In this document: positions 1 through 5,536 of the stretch, one piece after another
How the letters are laid out: every line of letters starts with the position of its first letter
How positions within the stretch are numbered: the stretch's first letter is position 1
Assembly: GCA_964538515.1 (NCBI GenBank)
Contig: CAZIEW010000107.1
Location: 1 to 7,045 of the forward strand
Length of the DNA stretch: 7,045 nt
DNA from: CALBZH01 sp964538515
Lineage (GTDB): Bacteria; Desulfobacterota; Syntrophobacteria; Syntrophobacterales; Syntrophobacteraceae
Direction of reading: 5' to 3'
Position numbers and translations under genes: made by a program
The notes under the pieces: generated by a model
What the model saw: the letters and a program-made list of their open reading frames with translations, nothing else
Told to the model about the DNA's origin: nothing
The model's database searches: none

Positions 1-753
1 GCCGAGCGAGGGGAGACAATCGGCGCCTCCGCCGGTCGTGCCATGGATCTCGGAAGAGGCTGGAACCACGAGAGCTCCCAGCGGCTGCGTGCTCCGGTGA
101 CGGAGCAGCAGCCGCTTTCTTGTTGCCAGAAGGGGATGGGCAAACAGACGAGTCAAACGATTCTGCCACCACAGGCACCGTTTGATTCGATGCGGGCGGG
201 GCAGAATCGGCGCCTCAATGGCTTCCAGAAGCGAGTGGAAGCGTTGAATCAGCTCGTCGACGAGAGACCCTTCAGTGGGCAGTCCGGCGAGCAGGGTAAG
301 GTAGCCGTCCCCCGGACCGCGCCGCTGGAGCCAGACCGCCTCGAGGCCGCTCTCGATAAAGTGGTGGCAATCACCCGCAGGGAGCCTAACTGCGGCGCAT
401 GGGCCGAAGGGCGGGTGACTGAGTTGGTTGATGAGCGGATGCCAGAAGCGGTCCGCAAGAAAATGCCCCGCAAGTCCCATTGCCCATGCTTTCGCCGCTC
501 CCGAGAGTCCTTCCTGCTCCCCCAGCCACTGCTTCAACCGCTCGAAGCCGTCCGGACGCTCCAAAACATGCAAAGCCCGGCCGACCCGTTTCATGGCAAA
601 GGTGGGCAGGTCGTAAAACAAGTGATCCGGCCAGACAGCCCCGAGCCGGTAGGCCTGCCACTCCCGAGGCGAGAAAGGCCGGAGGGCCCCGGAATGGGTC
701 AGGGACTCGATAACTGCGTCCGCAAGCAAGAGATGATGGCGCTCCTTAGGCAT
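1..753 (-). CDS. Zinc-dependent phospholipase C-like protein (3' end outside window)
   Basis: The minus-strand frame is open from an ATG at 753 to the window edge (251 codons, no stop), so the C-terminus is missing. It resembles the zinc-dependent phospholipase C / S1-P1 nuclease-like fold. Candidate metal ligands appear in family order: H6, D43 (in WPDH), H62, H97 and D101 (in GHFLAD, an HxxxD motif), H105, and H130 with E134 (an HxxxE motif). This follows the His/Asp/Glu series known from Bacillus cereus PLC. Such enzymes hydrolyse phospholipid phosphodiester bonds using three zinc ions, but many bacterial members are uncharacterised. No signal peptide is visible (the N-terminus is MPKERHH), unlike secreted PLCs, so a cytoplasmic role is possible. 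A GAAGGA ribosome-binding site lies about 9 bases upstream of the ATG. The part after about residue 190 is basic and rich in Arg/Leu, with no recognised motif. The family call is fairly sure; the substrate is not. Confidence 0.75.
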   Translation of the reverse strand, partial: MPKERHHLLLADAVIESLTHSGALRPFSPREWQAYRLGAVWPDHLFYDLPTFAMKRVGRALHVLERPDGFERLKQWLGEQEGLSGAAKAWAMGLAGHFLADRFWHPLINQLSHPPFGPCAAVRLPAGDCHHFIESGLEAVWLQRRGPGDGYLTLLAGLPTEGSLVDELIQRFHSLLEAIEAPILPRPHRIKRCLWWQNRLTRLFAHPLLATRKRLLLRHRSTQPLGALVVPASSEIHGTTGGGADCLPSLG

Positions 754-785
754 CGGACAGGGTCCTTCGGTCTAGTCAAAAGGTA

Positions 786-830
786 CTGACTGGGACTGAT
801 GGCGCTGCGTAGGCCATGCAAACCAGTCAG
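786..830. repeat. Nested inverted repeat in the leader of the phospholipase-like gene
   Basis: CTGACTGG (786-793) pairs perfectly with CCAGTCAG (823-830). Inside it, ATGGC (799-803) pairs with GCCAT (813-817). This gives a two-tier hairpin about 35 bases upstream of the minus-strand ATG at 753. If the candidate promoter at 850-858 is real, the hairpin lies in the 5' untranslated leader. It could equally be a DNA operator. No T-tract follows on either strand, so it is not a typical terminator. Confidence 0.45.
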
Positions 831-849
831 GGGCAAAGGCCGCCTCCCC

Positions 850-858
850 ATCATAGCA
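850..858 (-). promoter_or_regulatory. Candidate extended -10 promoter for the phospholipase-like gene
   Basis: On the minus strand the sequence reads TGCTATGAT, matching the extended -10 pattern TGnTATnAT. TATGAT occupies 855-850. No good -35 box sits 16-18 bases upstream, as is usual for extended -10 promoters. Transcription would begin near 843, giving a leader of about 90 bases before the ATG at 753. Confidence 0.3.
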
Positions 859-1409
859 TTCCGTCAGCCCGTCCCCTAATAATCTGAGTGGCAAGGACGC
901 GGTTCAAGATGTGGTCGATCGCGTTTCGCCCTGACCCGCTGTTACTAAGATGCCGGTGACGAAGCGGCTCCACAAGTGAAGATCAACGACGCGTTTCCAG
1001 GTGATATTTCAATGTCGTTGACACCCCAATAGTCTGCCGGTAGAGTTCCACTAAGCTGATTGTTGAAGGCAGTCCGCTCTCCTACACTCTGGCGGTGCCC
1101 CTCCAGCACGTCGTCTGCTGAGCTGTGGGATGTGAGACAATCGAGAGTGAGCTTCGCACAAACCTGCTGCCCAACGCACCGGCCCCTCCCGGTACTCAGA
1201 CGGGGGATTATGCGTGATCGCTGTATCGGGGGTGATGGGCTCACTGAACGGTGAGGAAAGATCGGCGAGCACGGCCATGCAACCGGAGAGGCAGCCGCGT
1301 TGGCTATCCGGGGCGCCATCGTCCTCGGGCTCTTTGGCGGCGCGGCTGCGTGCTGGTGACGGTCGGCGGAAGGCCGCTCAGAGAGCGGTGGCAGATGGGA
1401 ACCTTACAC
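859..1409. other. Gene-poor stretch upstream of the peroxiredoxin
   Basis: I find no convincing coding region here. Open frames on both strands translate to Arg/Ser/Pro-rich sequence with no family resemblance and no good ribosome-binding sites. A minus-strand frame ending near 945 contains the short phrase NNQLSGTLP, which resembles a leucine-rich repeat, but its surroundings do not. The stretch could hold a decayed gene or the promoter region of the peroxiredoxin. I could not identify a clear -35/-10 pair for that gene. Confidence 0.5.
1374..1388 (+). repeat. GC-rich hairpin just upstream of the peroxiredoxin ribosome-binding site
   Basis: CCGCTC (1374-1379) pairs with GAGCGG (1383-1388) across a three-base AGA loop, extended by one G-T pair at 1373/1389. 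It lies 21 bases before the AAGGAG ribosome-binding site. No T-run follows. It may be a 5' leader stem; no function can be assigned. Confidence 0.35.
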
Positions 1410-1415
1410 AAGGAG
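1410..1415 (+). promoter_or_regulatory. Ribosome-binding site fixing the peroxiredoxin start
   Basis: AAGGAG ends six bases before the ATG at 1422. This favours that start over the in-frame ATG at 1395, which has no comparable site, and over the internal ATG at 1533. The latter also has a GGAGG-like sequence upstream (about 1521-1525) and is the main alternative. Confidence 0.65.
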
Positions 1416-1421
1416 CTGAAG

Positions 1422-2126
1422 ATGGCAGAACTGAAAGAGGGTTGTGTCAAGCCGGCCCGCGGGCCAATTGTGTCTACACCCGCACCAGCTGGCGCGGGAG
1501 CTGGAATTGCACCCTTGCAGGAGGTCAGCAGCATGATCGCGCGCGTTGGAAAGGAAGCCATTGATTTTGAAGCGAATGCCTTCATTCAGGGGGTAGGCTT
1601 TCAGCCCGTCAGGCTCTCGGATTACAAGGGCAAATGGATTGTCCTTTGCTTCTATCCGGGTGACTTCACGTTTGTCTGACCGACGGAGCTGACGGCGGTC
1701 GCCGTCCGTTATGCGGAATTCAAGGCGCTCGGGGCAGAGGTGCTCGCGATGAGCACGGATAGCCGTTTTATCCACAAGATGTGGCAGGAAGAAGAGTTGT
1801 CCAAGATGTGTGATGGGGGTGTGCCCTTCCCGATGCTTTCGGACGCCGGGGGGAAGATCGGGGCACTCTATGGGGTGTACGACGAGGCCGGCGGCGTGGA
1901 CATTCGTGGACGGTTCCTGATTGATCCGGATTTTATGATCCGAGCCATGGAGGTGCTGACACCCGAGGTCGGACGGAATCCCGATGAGCTCCTCCGGCAG
2001 ATCAAGGCATTTAAGCACGTGCGCGAAACCGGGGAAGTCACACCCTCGGGGTGGCAGCCCGGGCAGATTACGCTCAAGCCTGGTCCGGCACTGGTCGGCA
2101 AGGTCTGGGAGGTCTGGAAACCGTAG
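1422..2126 (+). CDS. prxU: Selenocysteine-containing peroxiredoxin (AhpC/TSA type)
   Basis: A 234-residue peroxiredoxin read through an in-frame TGA (1677-1679) at codon 86. Peroxiredoxins reduce H2O2, alkyl hydroperoxides and peroxynitrite in the cytoplasm. The active-site motif PxxxTxxC appears as P79, T83 and TGA-encoded residue 86, followed by PTE, so selenocysteine replaces the peroxidatic Cys. The frame is the same on both sides of the TGA, and family similarity continues through WIVLCFYPGDFTFV before it to PFPMLSD, YGVYDE, R164 and LIDPD after it. The usual C-terminal resolving Cys (VCPxGW in 2-Cys AhpC) is Thr207 (VTPSGW). Other cysteines are C8, C76 and C130. Residues 1-37 are an N-terminal extension with an Ala/Pro/Gly-rich stretch ahead of the typical domain start near M38. 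The gene looks monocistronic. Selenoperoxiredoxins are a known bacterial selenoprotein group; the symbol follows PrxU. The alternative, a nonsense mutation, is unlikely given the SECIS hairpin. Confidence 0.9.
1677..1710 (+). promoter_or_regulatory. Bacterial SECIS element with UGA Sec codon
   Basis: The UGA (1677-1679) is followed by a stem-loop. The upper helix GACGGC (1691-1696) pairs perfectly with GCCGTC (1701-1706) around a GGTC tetraloop (1697-1700). The lower helix 1682-1685 pairs with 1707-1710 (one G-T pair), with a one-sided bulge at 1686-1690 ending in U1690, directly below the upper stem. From memory, the E. coli fdhF SECIS has a GGUC apical loop about 18 nucleotides after UGA and a bulged U in its stem; here the loop begins 17 nucleotides after UGA. 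SelB charged with Sec-tRNA would bind this element. Confidence 0.85.
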
Positions 2127-2167
2127 GCGAGATCGAAAACGAAAGCGAATCGAGTCACGGATAGAAG

Positions 2168-2214
2168 CGGCTGGCAGACGATGCGGAAGGTCCGACCGCA
2201 GACCCTGCCAGCCG
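2168..2214. repeat. Strong nested hairpin after the peroxiredoxin gene
   Basis: CGGCTGGCAG (2168-2177) pairs over 10 bases with CTGCCAGCCG (2205-2214). Inside it, TGCGG (2182-2186) pairs with CCGCA (2196-2200). It starts 41 bases after the prxU stop. No T-tract follows, so it is not a standard intrinsic terminator. It could be a 3'-end stabilising structure or part of a small RNA. Confidence 0.5.
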
Positions 2215-2300
2215 ATGAGCCGATCCCTCCTAAGGCCGCCGGTGGAGGACTCCCTGGCGAAGATCCGGCCGCAAAAATTTGAAAATTGCGATGCTGAATC

Positions 2301-2334
2301 GAATCTCGCTCCTGAGATTCAGGGGGCCTTTTCC
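2301..2334. terminator. Candidate terminator between the convergent prxU and ttuA-like genes
   Basis: GAATCTC (2301-2307) pairs with GAGATTC (2314-2320). On the plus strand a competing fold pairs CTCCTGA (2309-2315) with TCAGGGG (2319-2325), followed by GCCTTTTCC; this could end prxU transcription. On the minus strand the same hairpin begins at the stop codon of the ttuA-like gene, and an ATTTTTG tract follows at 2275-2281, though at a distance. The T-tracts are weak, so this is tentative. Confidence 0.35.
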
Positions 2335-3314
2335 GAGGCGGTCTTTCGCGTCTCTTTCCTCGATCCGTTCCGCTCCGCGGAAGCGACGAGCTCATCCTTG
2401 GCCTTCAGCTGCTCCGAGAGGTTGCACACACTGCAGACTTCGGCAAACGACGGCTCACCGCACCGGTTGCACGTCGTGTCCGGGGCGCTGTAAACCGCAT
2501 CCCGGCTCCGGTCAAGGTGCGAGAACAGAAAATCCCGTTTGGTCCCCGGCATTTTGGCTTCGAGGAAGTCGAGGGCTTCCTTGAAGGTGTGGCTTGTCGC
2601 GCCTCGCGAGAGCGGGCACTTCGCTTCGAGGGGCTCGATCGCGCGCAGGCGGCAGTACGTTCGGATCTCGTGCGATTCCAGTCGGTAGAGGGGCTTCTGC
2701 TTGGCCGGCATGCGGGGGTGGGAGGAGGGGAGGTGGGGTGAGAGCTTCTCGAGGTAGCGGATGCGGTTTCGAAGGATGTTGCCGAGCAGGCGTCCCGCCT
2801 CGTCGTCGAGGTTGTGGCCGCTCACCAGCACGCCAAATCCATTCTCAATGGTCAGACGGTTGAGCATCTGCCGTTTCAGAAGTCCACAGACTGAGCAGAT
2901 TTTTCGCCATGTGCGCACGCGGATCTCCTGGATGGAATAGCCGAAAGCGTCCTTCAAGGACCGCTCGATCAAGGGGAGCTCCCGCTGCCGCGCGAACCGA
3001 CGGACGACGTCGAGGGATGCTTCCGAAAAACCGTCGATCCCCAGCTCGACATGGATGCCGGTGGTGCTGTACCCCATGGTGTGGAGGACATCCCACAGCG
3101 CCAGAGAGTCCTTGCCGCCCGAGACCGCAACGAGCAGAGGCGTTTCCGGGTCCGTGCCGAACCGTTCCATGGCTCGGGAAACCGCAGTGCGGAAAAAGTG
3201 GAGAAAGCATTCGGGACAAAAATTGGCGTGATGCGTGGGAAGCGGGATGGTGGCTTGCCCGCGGCATCGCGTGCACTTGGTTTCAGGGGGAAGCACTGCG
3301 GTGGATGTCTTCAT
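2319..3314 (-). CDS. TtuA/TtcA-family tRNA 2-thiolation enzyme (PP-loop ATPase)
   Basis: A 331-residue cytoplasmic enzyme of the group that adenylates a tRNA base and replaces its oxygen with sulfur. Domain order fits TtuA (s2T54 synthesis). An N-terminal zinc ribbon comes first (C14/C17 and C33/C36). The PP-loop SGGKDS at 65-70 binds ATP. Three Fe-S cluster cysteines follow: C140 and C143 (CSVC) and C233 (AKCPLS). The GHNLDDEA motif is at 166-173, and a second zinc ribbon (C282/C285, C294/C297) closes the protein. Two zinc ribbons favour TtuA over TtcA, which lacks them, but Ncs6-type relatives are possible, so I give no symbol. The tail after about residue 300 is charged and low in complexity. 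The ATG at 3314 has no clear ribosome-binding site, but a later start would lose the first zinc ribbon. TtuA depends on the sulfur carrier TtuB, which is not in this window. The gene is convergent with prxU. Confidence 0.82.
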   Translation of the reverse strand: MKTSTAVLPPETKCTRCRGQATIPLPTHHANFCPECFLHFFRTAVSRAMERFGTDPETPLLVAVSGGKDSLALWDVLHTMGYSTTGIHVELGIDGFSEASLDVVRRFARQRELPLIERSLKDAFGYSIQEIRVRTWRKICSVCGLLKRQMLNRLTIENGFGVLVSGHNLDDEAGRLLGNILRNRIRYLEKLSPHLPSSHPRMPAKQKPLYRLESHEIRTYCRLRAIEPLEAKCPLSRGATSHTFKEALDFLEAKMPGTKRDFLFSHLDRSRDAVYSAPDTTCNRCGEPSFAEVCSVCNLSEQLKAKDELVASAERNGSRKETRKTASEKAP

Positions 3315-3661
3315 GCGAGTTCGGTGTCAGCCCGGTTTGAAAGGAATAGGACCACATCTCCCGCTTGACATCTCCCCGGATATCGGGTCTTAGGACCGGT
3401 ACGAATGACCGCGCCTTTCCGGAGAAGGTCTGCATGGGAAGGGGTGCAGGTCGGCTGCCCGTAAGCGGTGGCCGATCGCCGTGACGGCCAACGTCCGGAT
3501 TCCGGAACGTGCTCCAGGTCAGTTTCCCGTTTCAATGGATGAACGACGGAGCAGATGATACCCGATCGGGCCACGAGAGGCTATTGCAATCAAGAATCCC
3601 CAAGGACTGCATGTAAAGGGTTCCTTGCATCCTTGCGGGGCTGAGGGAGGCAGAGAGGATT
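3315..3661. other. Intergenic region between divergent ttuA-like and radical SAM genes
   Basis: About 350 bases between divergently transcribed genes. I see no supported protein. A minus-strand GTG frame (3574 to 3311) overlaps the ttuA-like start by four bases, but it has unconvincing composition and no recognisable family. No clear sigma70 promoter pair stands out. The downstream end contains a hairpin (3598-3640) directly before the radical SAM ribosome-binding site. Confidence 0.5.
3598..3640 (+). promoter_or_regulatory. Leader hairpin upstream of the radical SAM gene
   Basis: CCCC-AAGGA-TGCA (3598-3611, one C bulged) pairs with TGCA-TCCTT-GGGG (3626-3640, GC bulged), 13 pairs around a 14-base loop. 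A second TTCCTT (3621-3626) can compete for the same AAGGA (3602-3606), so two exclusive folds are possible. The hairpin ends just before the GGGAGG/GAGAGG ribosome-binding region. No T-tract follows. Confidence 0.35.
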
Positions 3662-4540
3662 ATGGAAGGGATGCATTACGAGGGGAACATCATACGGCCG
3701 CCCAGTGAAGCGGACAGCATCATCCTCCAGGTGACCGTCGGGTGCTCGCACAACAAATGCACCTTCTGCGGCACCTACAAGGGTGAGCGGTTCAGGATCA
3801 AGGATGAAGCCGTCATCGACCAAGACATCCGATATGCCGCGCGCAATTTATCGTTCCTTCGCAGGGTGTTCCTGGCTGACGGCGATGCCCTGATCATACC
3901 CCAGCCCAAATTGCTCTGGATCTTCCGGCGCATCAGGGAAGATCTTCCCTGGATACAGCGGGTCGGGCTTTACGGGAATGCAAAGAGCATCCTGCGCAAG
4001 ACGCCCGAGGAGCTCCAGGAGCTACGGCAGCTTGGTCTGGGCATCGTGTATCTGGGATTGGAAAGCGGGGATCCACAGGTGCTTCGGGACATCCGTAAAG
4101 GCGTGGGACCCGAAAAGCTGATCGAAGCCGGCAGGCGCGTTCGGGACGCCGGACTCAAGCTTTCGGTCACCGCCCTGCTTGGGATTGCGGGGCGGGCTCG
4201 CTCGCTGGAGCACGCCCGTGCCACCGGCGAGGTCCTTTCGGCCATGGATCCCAATTACGTGGGCGTGCTCACGCTGATGGTCCTTCCCAATACCGAAGTG
4301 GGGCAGCTGGCTCGGGATGGGCGATTTGACCTGCTCGAGCCCAAGGAGCTCCTGTTGGAGCTTCGGGAAATGCTGGCGCACACGAATCTGTCGCGTGGCC
4401 TTTTCCTGTCGAACCATGCTTCGAACTATTTGCCCATCCGGGTGAAAATGCCGGCGGACAAGGACAAAGCGCTCCAGATGATCGACCGGGCCCTTGGTGG
4501 AGAGGTGTCCCTGAAGCCCGAGTGGATGCGGGCCCTGTGA
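3662..4540 (+). CDS. Radical SAM protein of unknown substrate
   Basis: A 292-residue cytoplasmic radical SAM enzyme. These bind a [4Fe-4S] cluster and cleave S-adenosylmethionine to a 5'-deoxyadenosyl radical. The cluster cysteines are C28, C33 and C36 in GCSHNKCTFCGTYK, a CX4CX2C spacing rather than the canonical CX3CX2C. Downstream are FLADGDALI (about 69-77), in the place of the SAM-amino-binding GGE-type motif, and YLGLESGDPQVL, typical of the radical SAM TIM barrel. There is no visible B12-binding, TRAM or SPASM extension, so the protein is little more than the barrel. The ATG at 3671 (MHYEGN) is an equally good start: GAGAGG (3653-3658) sits only three bases before the ATG at 3662 but about 12 before 3671. 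The gene converges on nadK with a five-base gap. The reaction cannot be predicted. Confidence 0.88.
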   Translation: MEGMHYEGNIIRPPSEADSIILQVTVGCSHNKCTFCGTYKGERFRIKDEAVIDQDIRYAARNLSFLRRVFLADGDALIIPQPKLLWIFRRIREDLPWIQRVGLYGNAKSILRKTPEELQELRQLGLGIVYLGLESGDPQVLRDIRKGVGPEKLIEAGRRVRDAGLKLSVTALLGIAGRARSLEHARATGEVLSAMDPNYVGVLTLMVLPNTEVGQLARDGRFDLLEPKELLLELREMLAHTNLSRGLFLSNHASNYLPIRVKMPADKDKALQMIDRALGGEVSLKPEWMRAL

Positions 4541-4545
4541 GTCGG

Positions 4546-5409
4546 TTAGCTGTTCTGCCCCCAGCGCAGCTTGGTTCGCAGGATTTCGAAATAGTCGATG
4601 GAGGGGGTCTTGATGAGGCGCAAAGGCTTGGTGGCTCGAGTGATCACGATGCGGTCGGAGGGGGCGAGAGCAAACCCCACCTGACCGTCGCAGGTGAGCG
4701 CCACGTCTTCGCTGCGATCGCCGAGCTCGACCTGGAGCGTGACGTCGGCTGGGAGGATGATGGGGCGATCGCTCAAGGTAAACGGGCAGATTGGCGTGAG
4801 AATCATGGCCTGTGCGGTGGGGAAGACGATGGGGCCTCCGGCGGAGAGATTGTAGGCCGTGGACCCCGTCGGGGTCGCGACGATGAGTCCGTCGGCCCTG
4901 TAATCCGTGAGCTGCCGGCCGTTGATGCGGGTCTTGAGATCGACGATACGCGCCAGGGCGCCTTTGTTGATGACCGCATCGTTCAGGACGCTCAGCCGGA
5001 AGACCTCGGTGTCTTCCCGCTGCACGGACACGGATAGGCGCATACGCTCCTCGATCTCGTAGTCGCCGTTGACAATCCGCTCGATTTCCTTAAAACAGAC
5101 TTCCTGGGCAATCTCCGTGAGAAAGCCGAGTCCTCCGAGGTTGACGCCGACAACGGGCGTGCCGCAGCGTTCGAGAAAGCGGGCGACGCTCAGGAAGGTG
5201 CCGTCGCCCCCAAGGACGATAATGGCGTCACAGGCCGCCGGAATGTCGAGGGTGGGGTATTCGGCGGTACGAATGCGCCCCACGGCGTCCCCCACATTCT
5301 GTTGGCAATGGACACCGATATTCAGGCTCTCGAGCCAACGTTTGAGCTGAAGGGCCAGTTCGGCCGCTTCGGATCGGCTTCGCTTGTAAATGATCGTGAT
5401 CAACCGCAT
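4546..5409 (-). CDS. nadK: NAD kinase
   Basis: A 287-residue ATP-NAD kinase that phosphorylates NAD+ at the 2'-hydroxyl of the adenosine ribose to give NADP+, a cytoplasmic homotetramer or dimer in bacteria. Diagnostic motifs, numbered from the chosen start, are GGDGT at 67-71 (catalytic Asp69), NLGGLGFLTE at 90-99, LNDAVI at 142-147 (the NE/D motif) and DGLIVATPTGSTAY at 173-186, the conserved donor/acceptor site. Length fits the family. A longer in-frame start exists at 5484 (25 more residues). I chose 5409 because AAGGAG ends six bases upstream, homology begins at MRLITIIYK, and the candidate -10 box at 5443-5438 lies inside the longer reading. It is transcribed divergently from the diguanylate cyclase gene. 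Confidence 0.95.
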   Translation of the reverse strand: MRLITIIYKRSRSEAAELALQLKRWLESLNIGVHCQQNVGDAVGRIRTAEYPTLDIPAACDAIIVLGGDGTFLSVARFLERCGTPVVGVNLGGLGFLTEIAQEVCFKEIERIVNGDYEIEERMRLSVSVQREDTEVFRLSVLNDAVINKGALARIVDLKTRINGRQLTDYRADGLIVATPTGSTAYNLSAGGPIVFPTAQAMILTPICPFTLSDRPIILPADVTLQVELGDRSEDVALTCDGQVGFALAPSDRIVITRATKPLRLIKTPSIDYFEILRTKLRWGQNS

Positions 5410-5437
5410 GCGGCTCTCCTTGTCGGTTTCGCGCGGA

Positions 5438-5467
5438 ATCATAGGCAATGTGACGCGCCGAATGCAA
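5438..5467 (-). promoter_or_regulatory. Candidate nadK promoter
   Basis: On the minus strand TTGCAT (5467-5462) and TATGAT (5443-5438) are separated by 18 bases. The -10 box matches TATAAT at five of six positions. Transcription would start near 5431, about 22 bases before the ATG at 5409, with the AAGGAG site between them. Confidence 0.5.
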
Positions 5468-5477
5468 ACGAAAAGAT

Positions 5478-5506
5478 TTGTCAAAGAAGGCCTTATGATC
5501 TACAGT
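5478..5506 (+). promoter_or_regulatory. Candidate promoter for the diguanylate cyclase gene
   Basis: TTGTCA (5478-5483; five of six to TTGACA) and TACAGT (5501-5506; four of six) have the ideal 17-base spacer. Transcription would start near 5513, shortly before the ATGs at 5537 and 5552. Its -35 box is only 10 bases from the divergent nadK -35 box, so one regulator could affect both. Confidence 0.5.
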
Positions 5507-5536
5507 AGCCGTGGTTTCAGGTGAGCTTTCAACGGG

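Noticed and set aside
43..789. Plus-strand 248-codon open frame
   Set aside because: It lies antisense to the phospholipase-like gene, has atypical composition and matches no family; the minus-strand frame carries the ordered metal-ligand motifs.
1120..1260. Possible group II intron or tRNA-like sequence
   Set aside because: No domain V motif, no T-loop consensus and no cloverleaf could be built.
1677..1679. Nonsense mutation making prxU a pseudogene
   Set aside because: The TGA is exactly at the active-site Cys, a SECIS-like hairpin follows at the right distance and the downstream frame is intact.
1740..2126. Separate truncated peroxiredoxin starting at an internal GTG
   Set aside because: It is the in-frame continuation of the gene after the Sec UGA, not an independent gene.
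3311..3574. Minus-strand 87-codon GTG frame overlapping the ttuA-like start by an ATGA
   Set aside because: The four-base overlap looks like translational coupling, but the peptide has no recognisable family or conserved feel, starts with GTG and does not resemble the TtuB carrier (no Gly-Gly end).
5410..5484. 25-residue N-terminal extension of NAD kinase
   Set aside because: The shorter start has an AAGGAG site at ideal spacing and matches the family start, and a likely -10 box lies within the extension.
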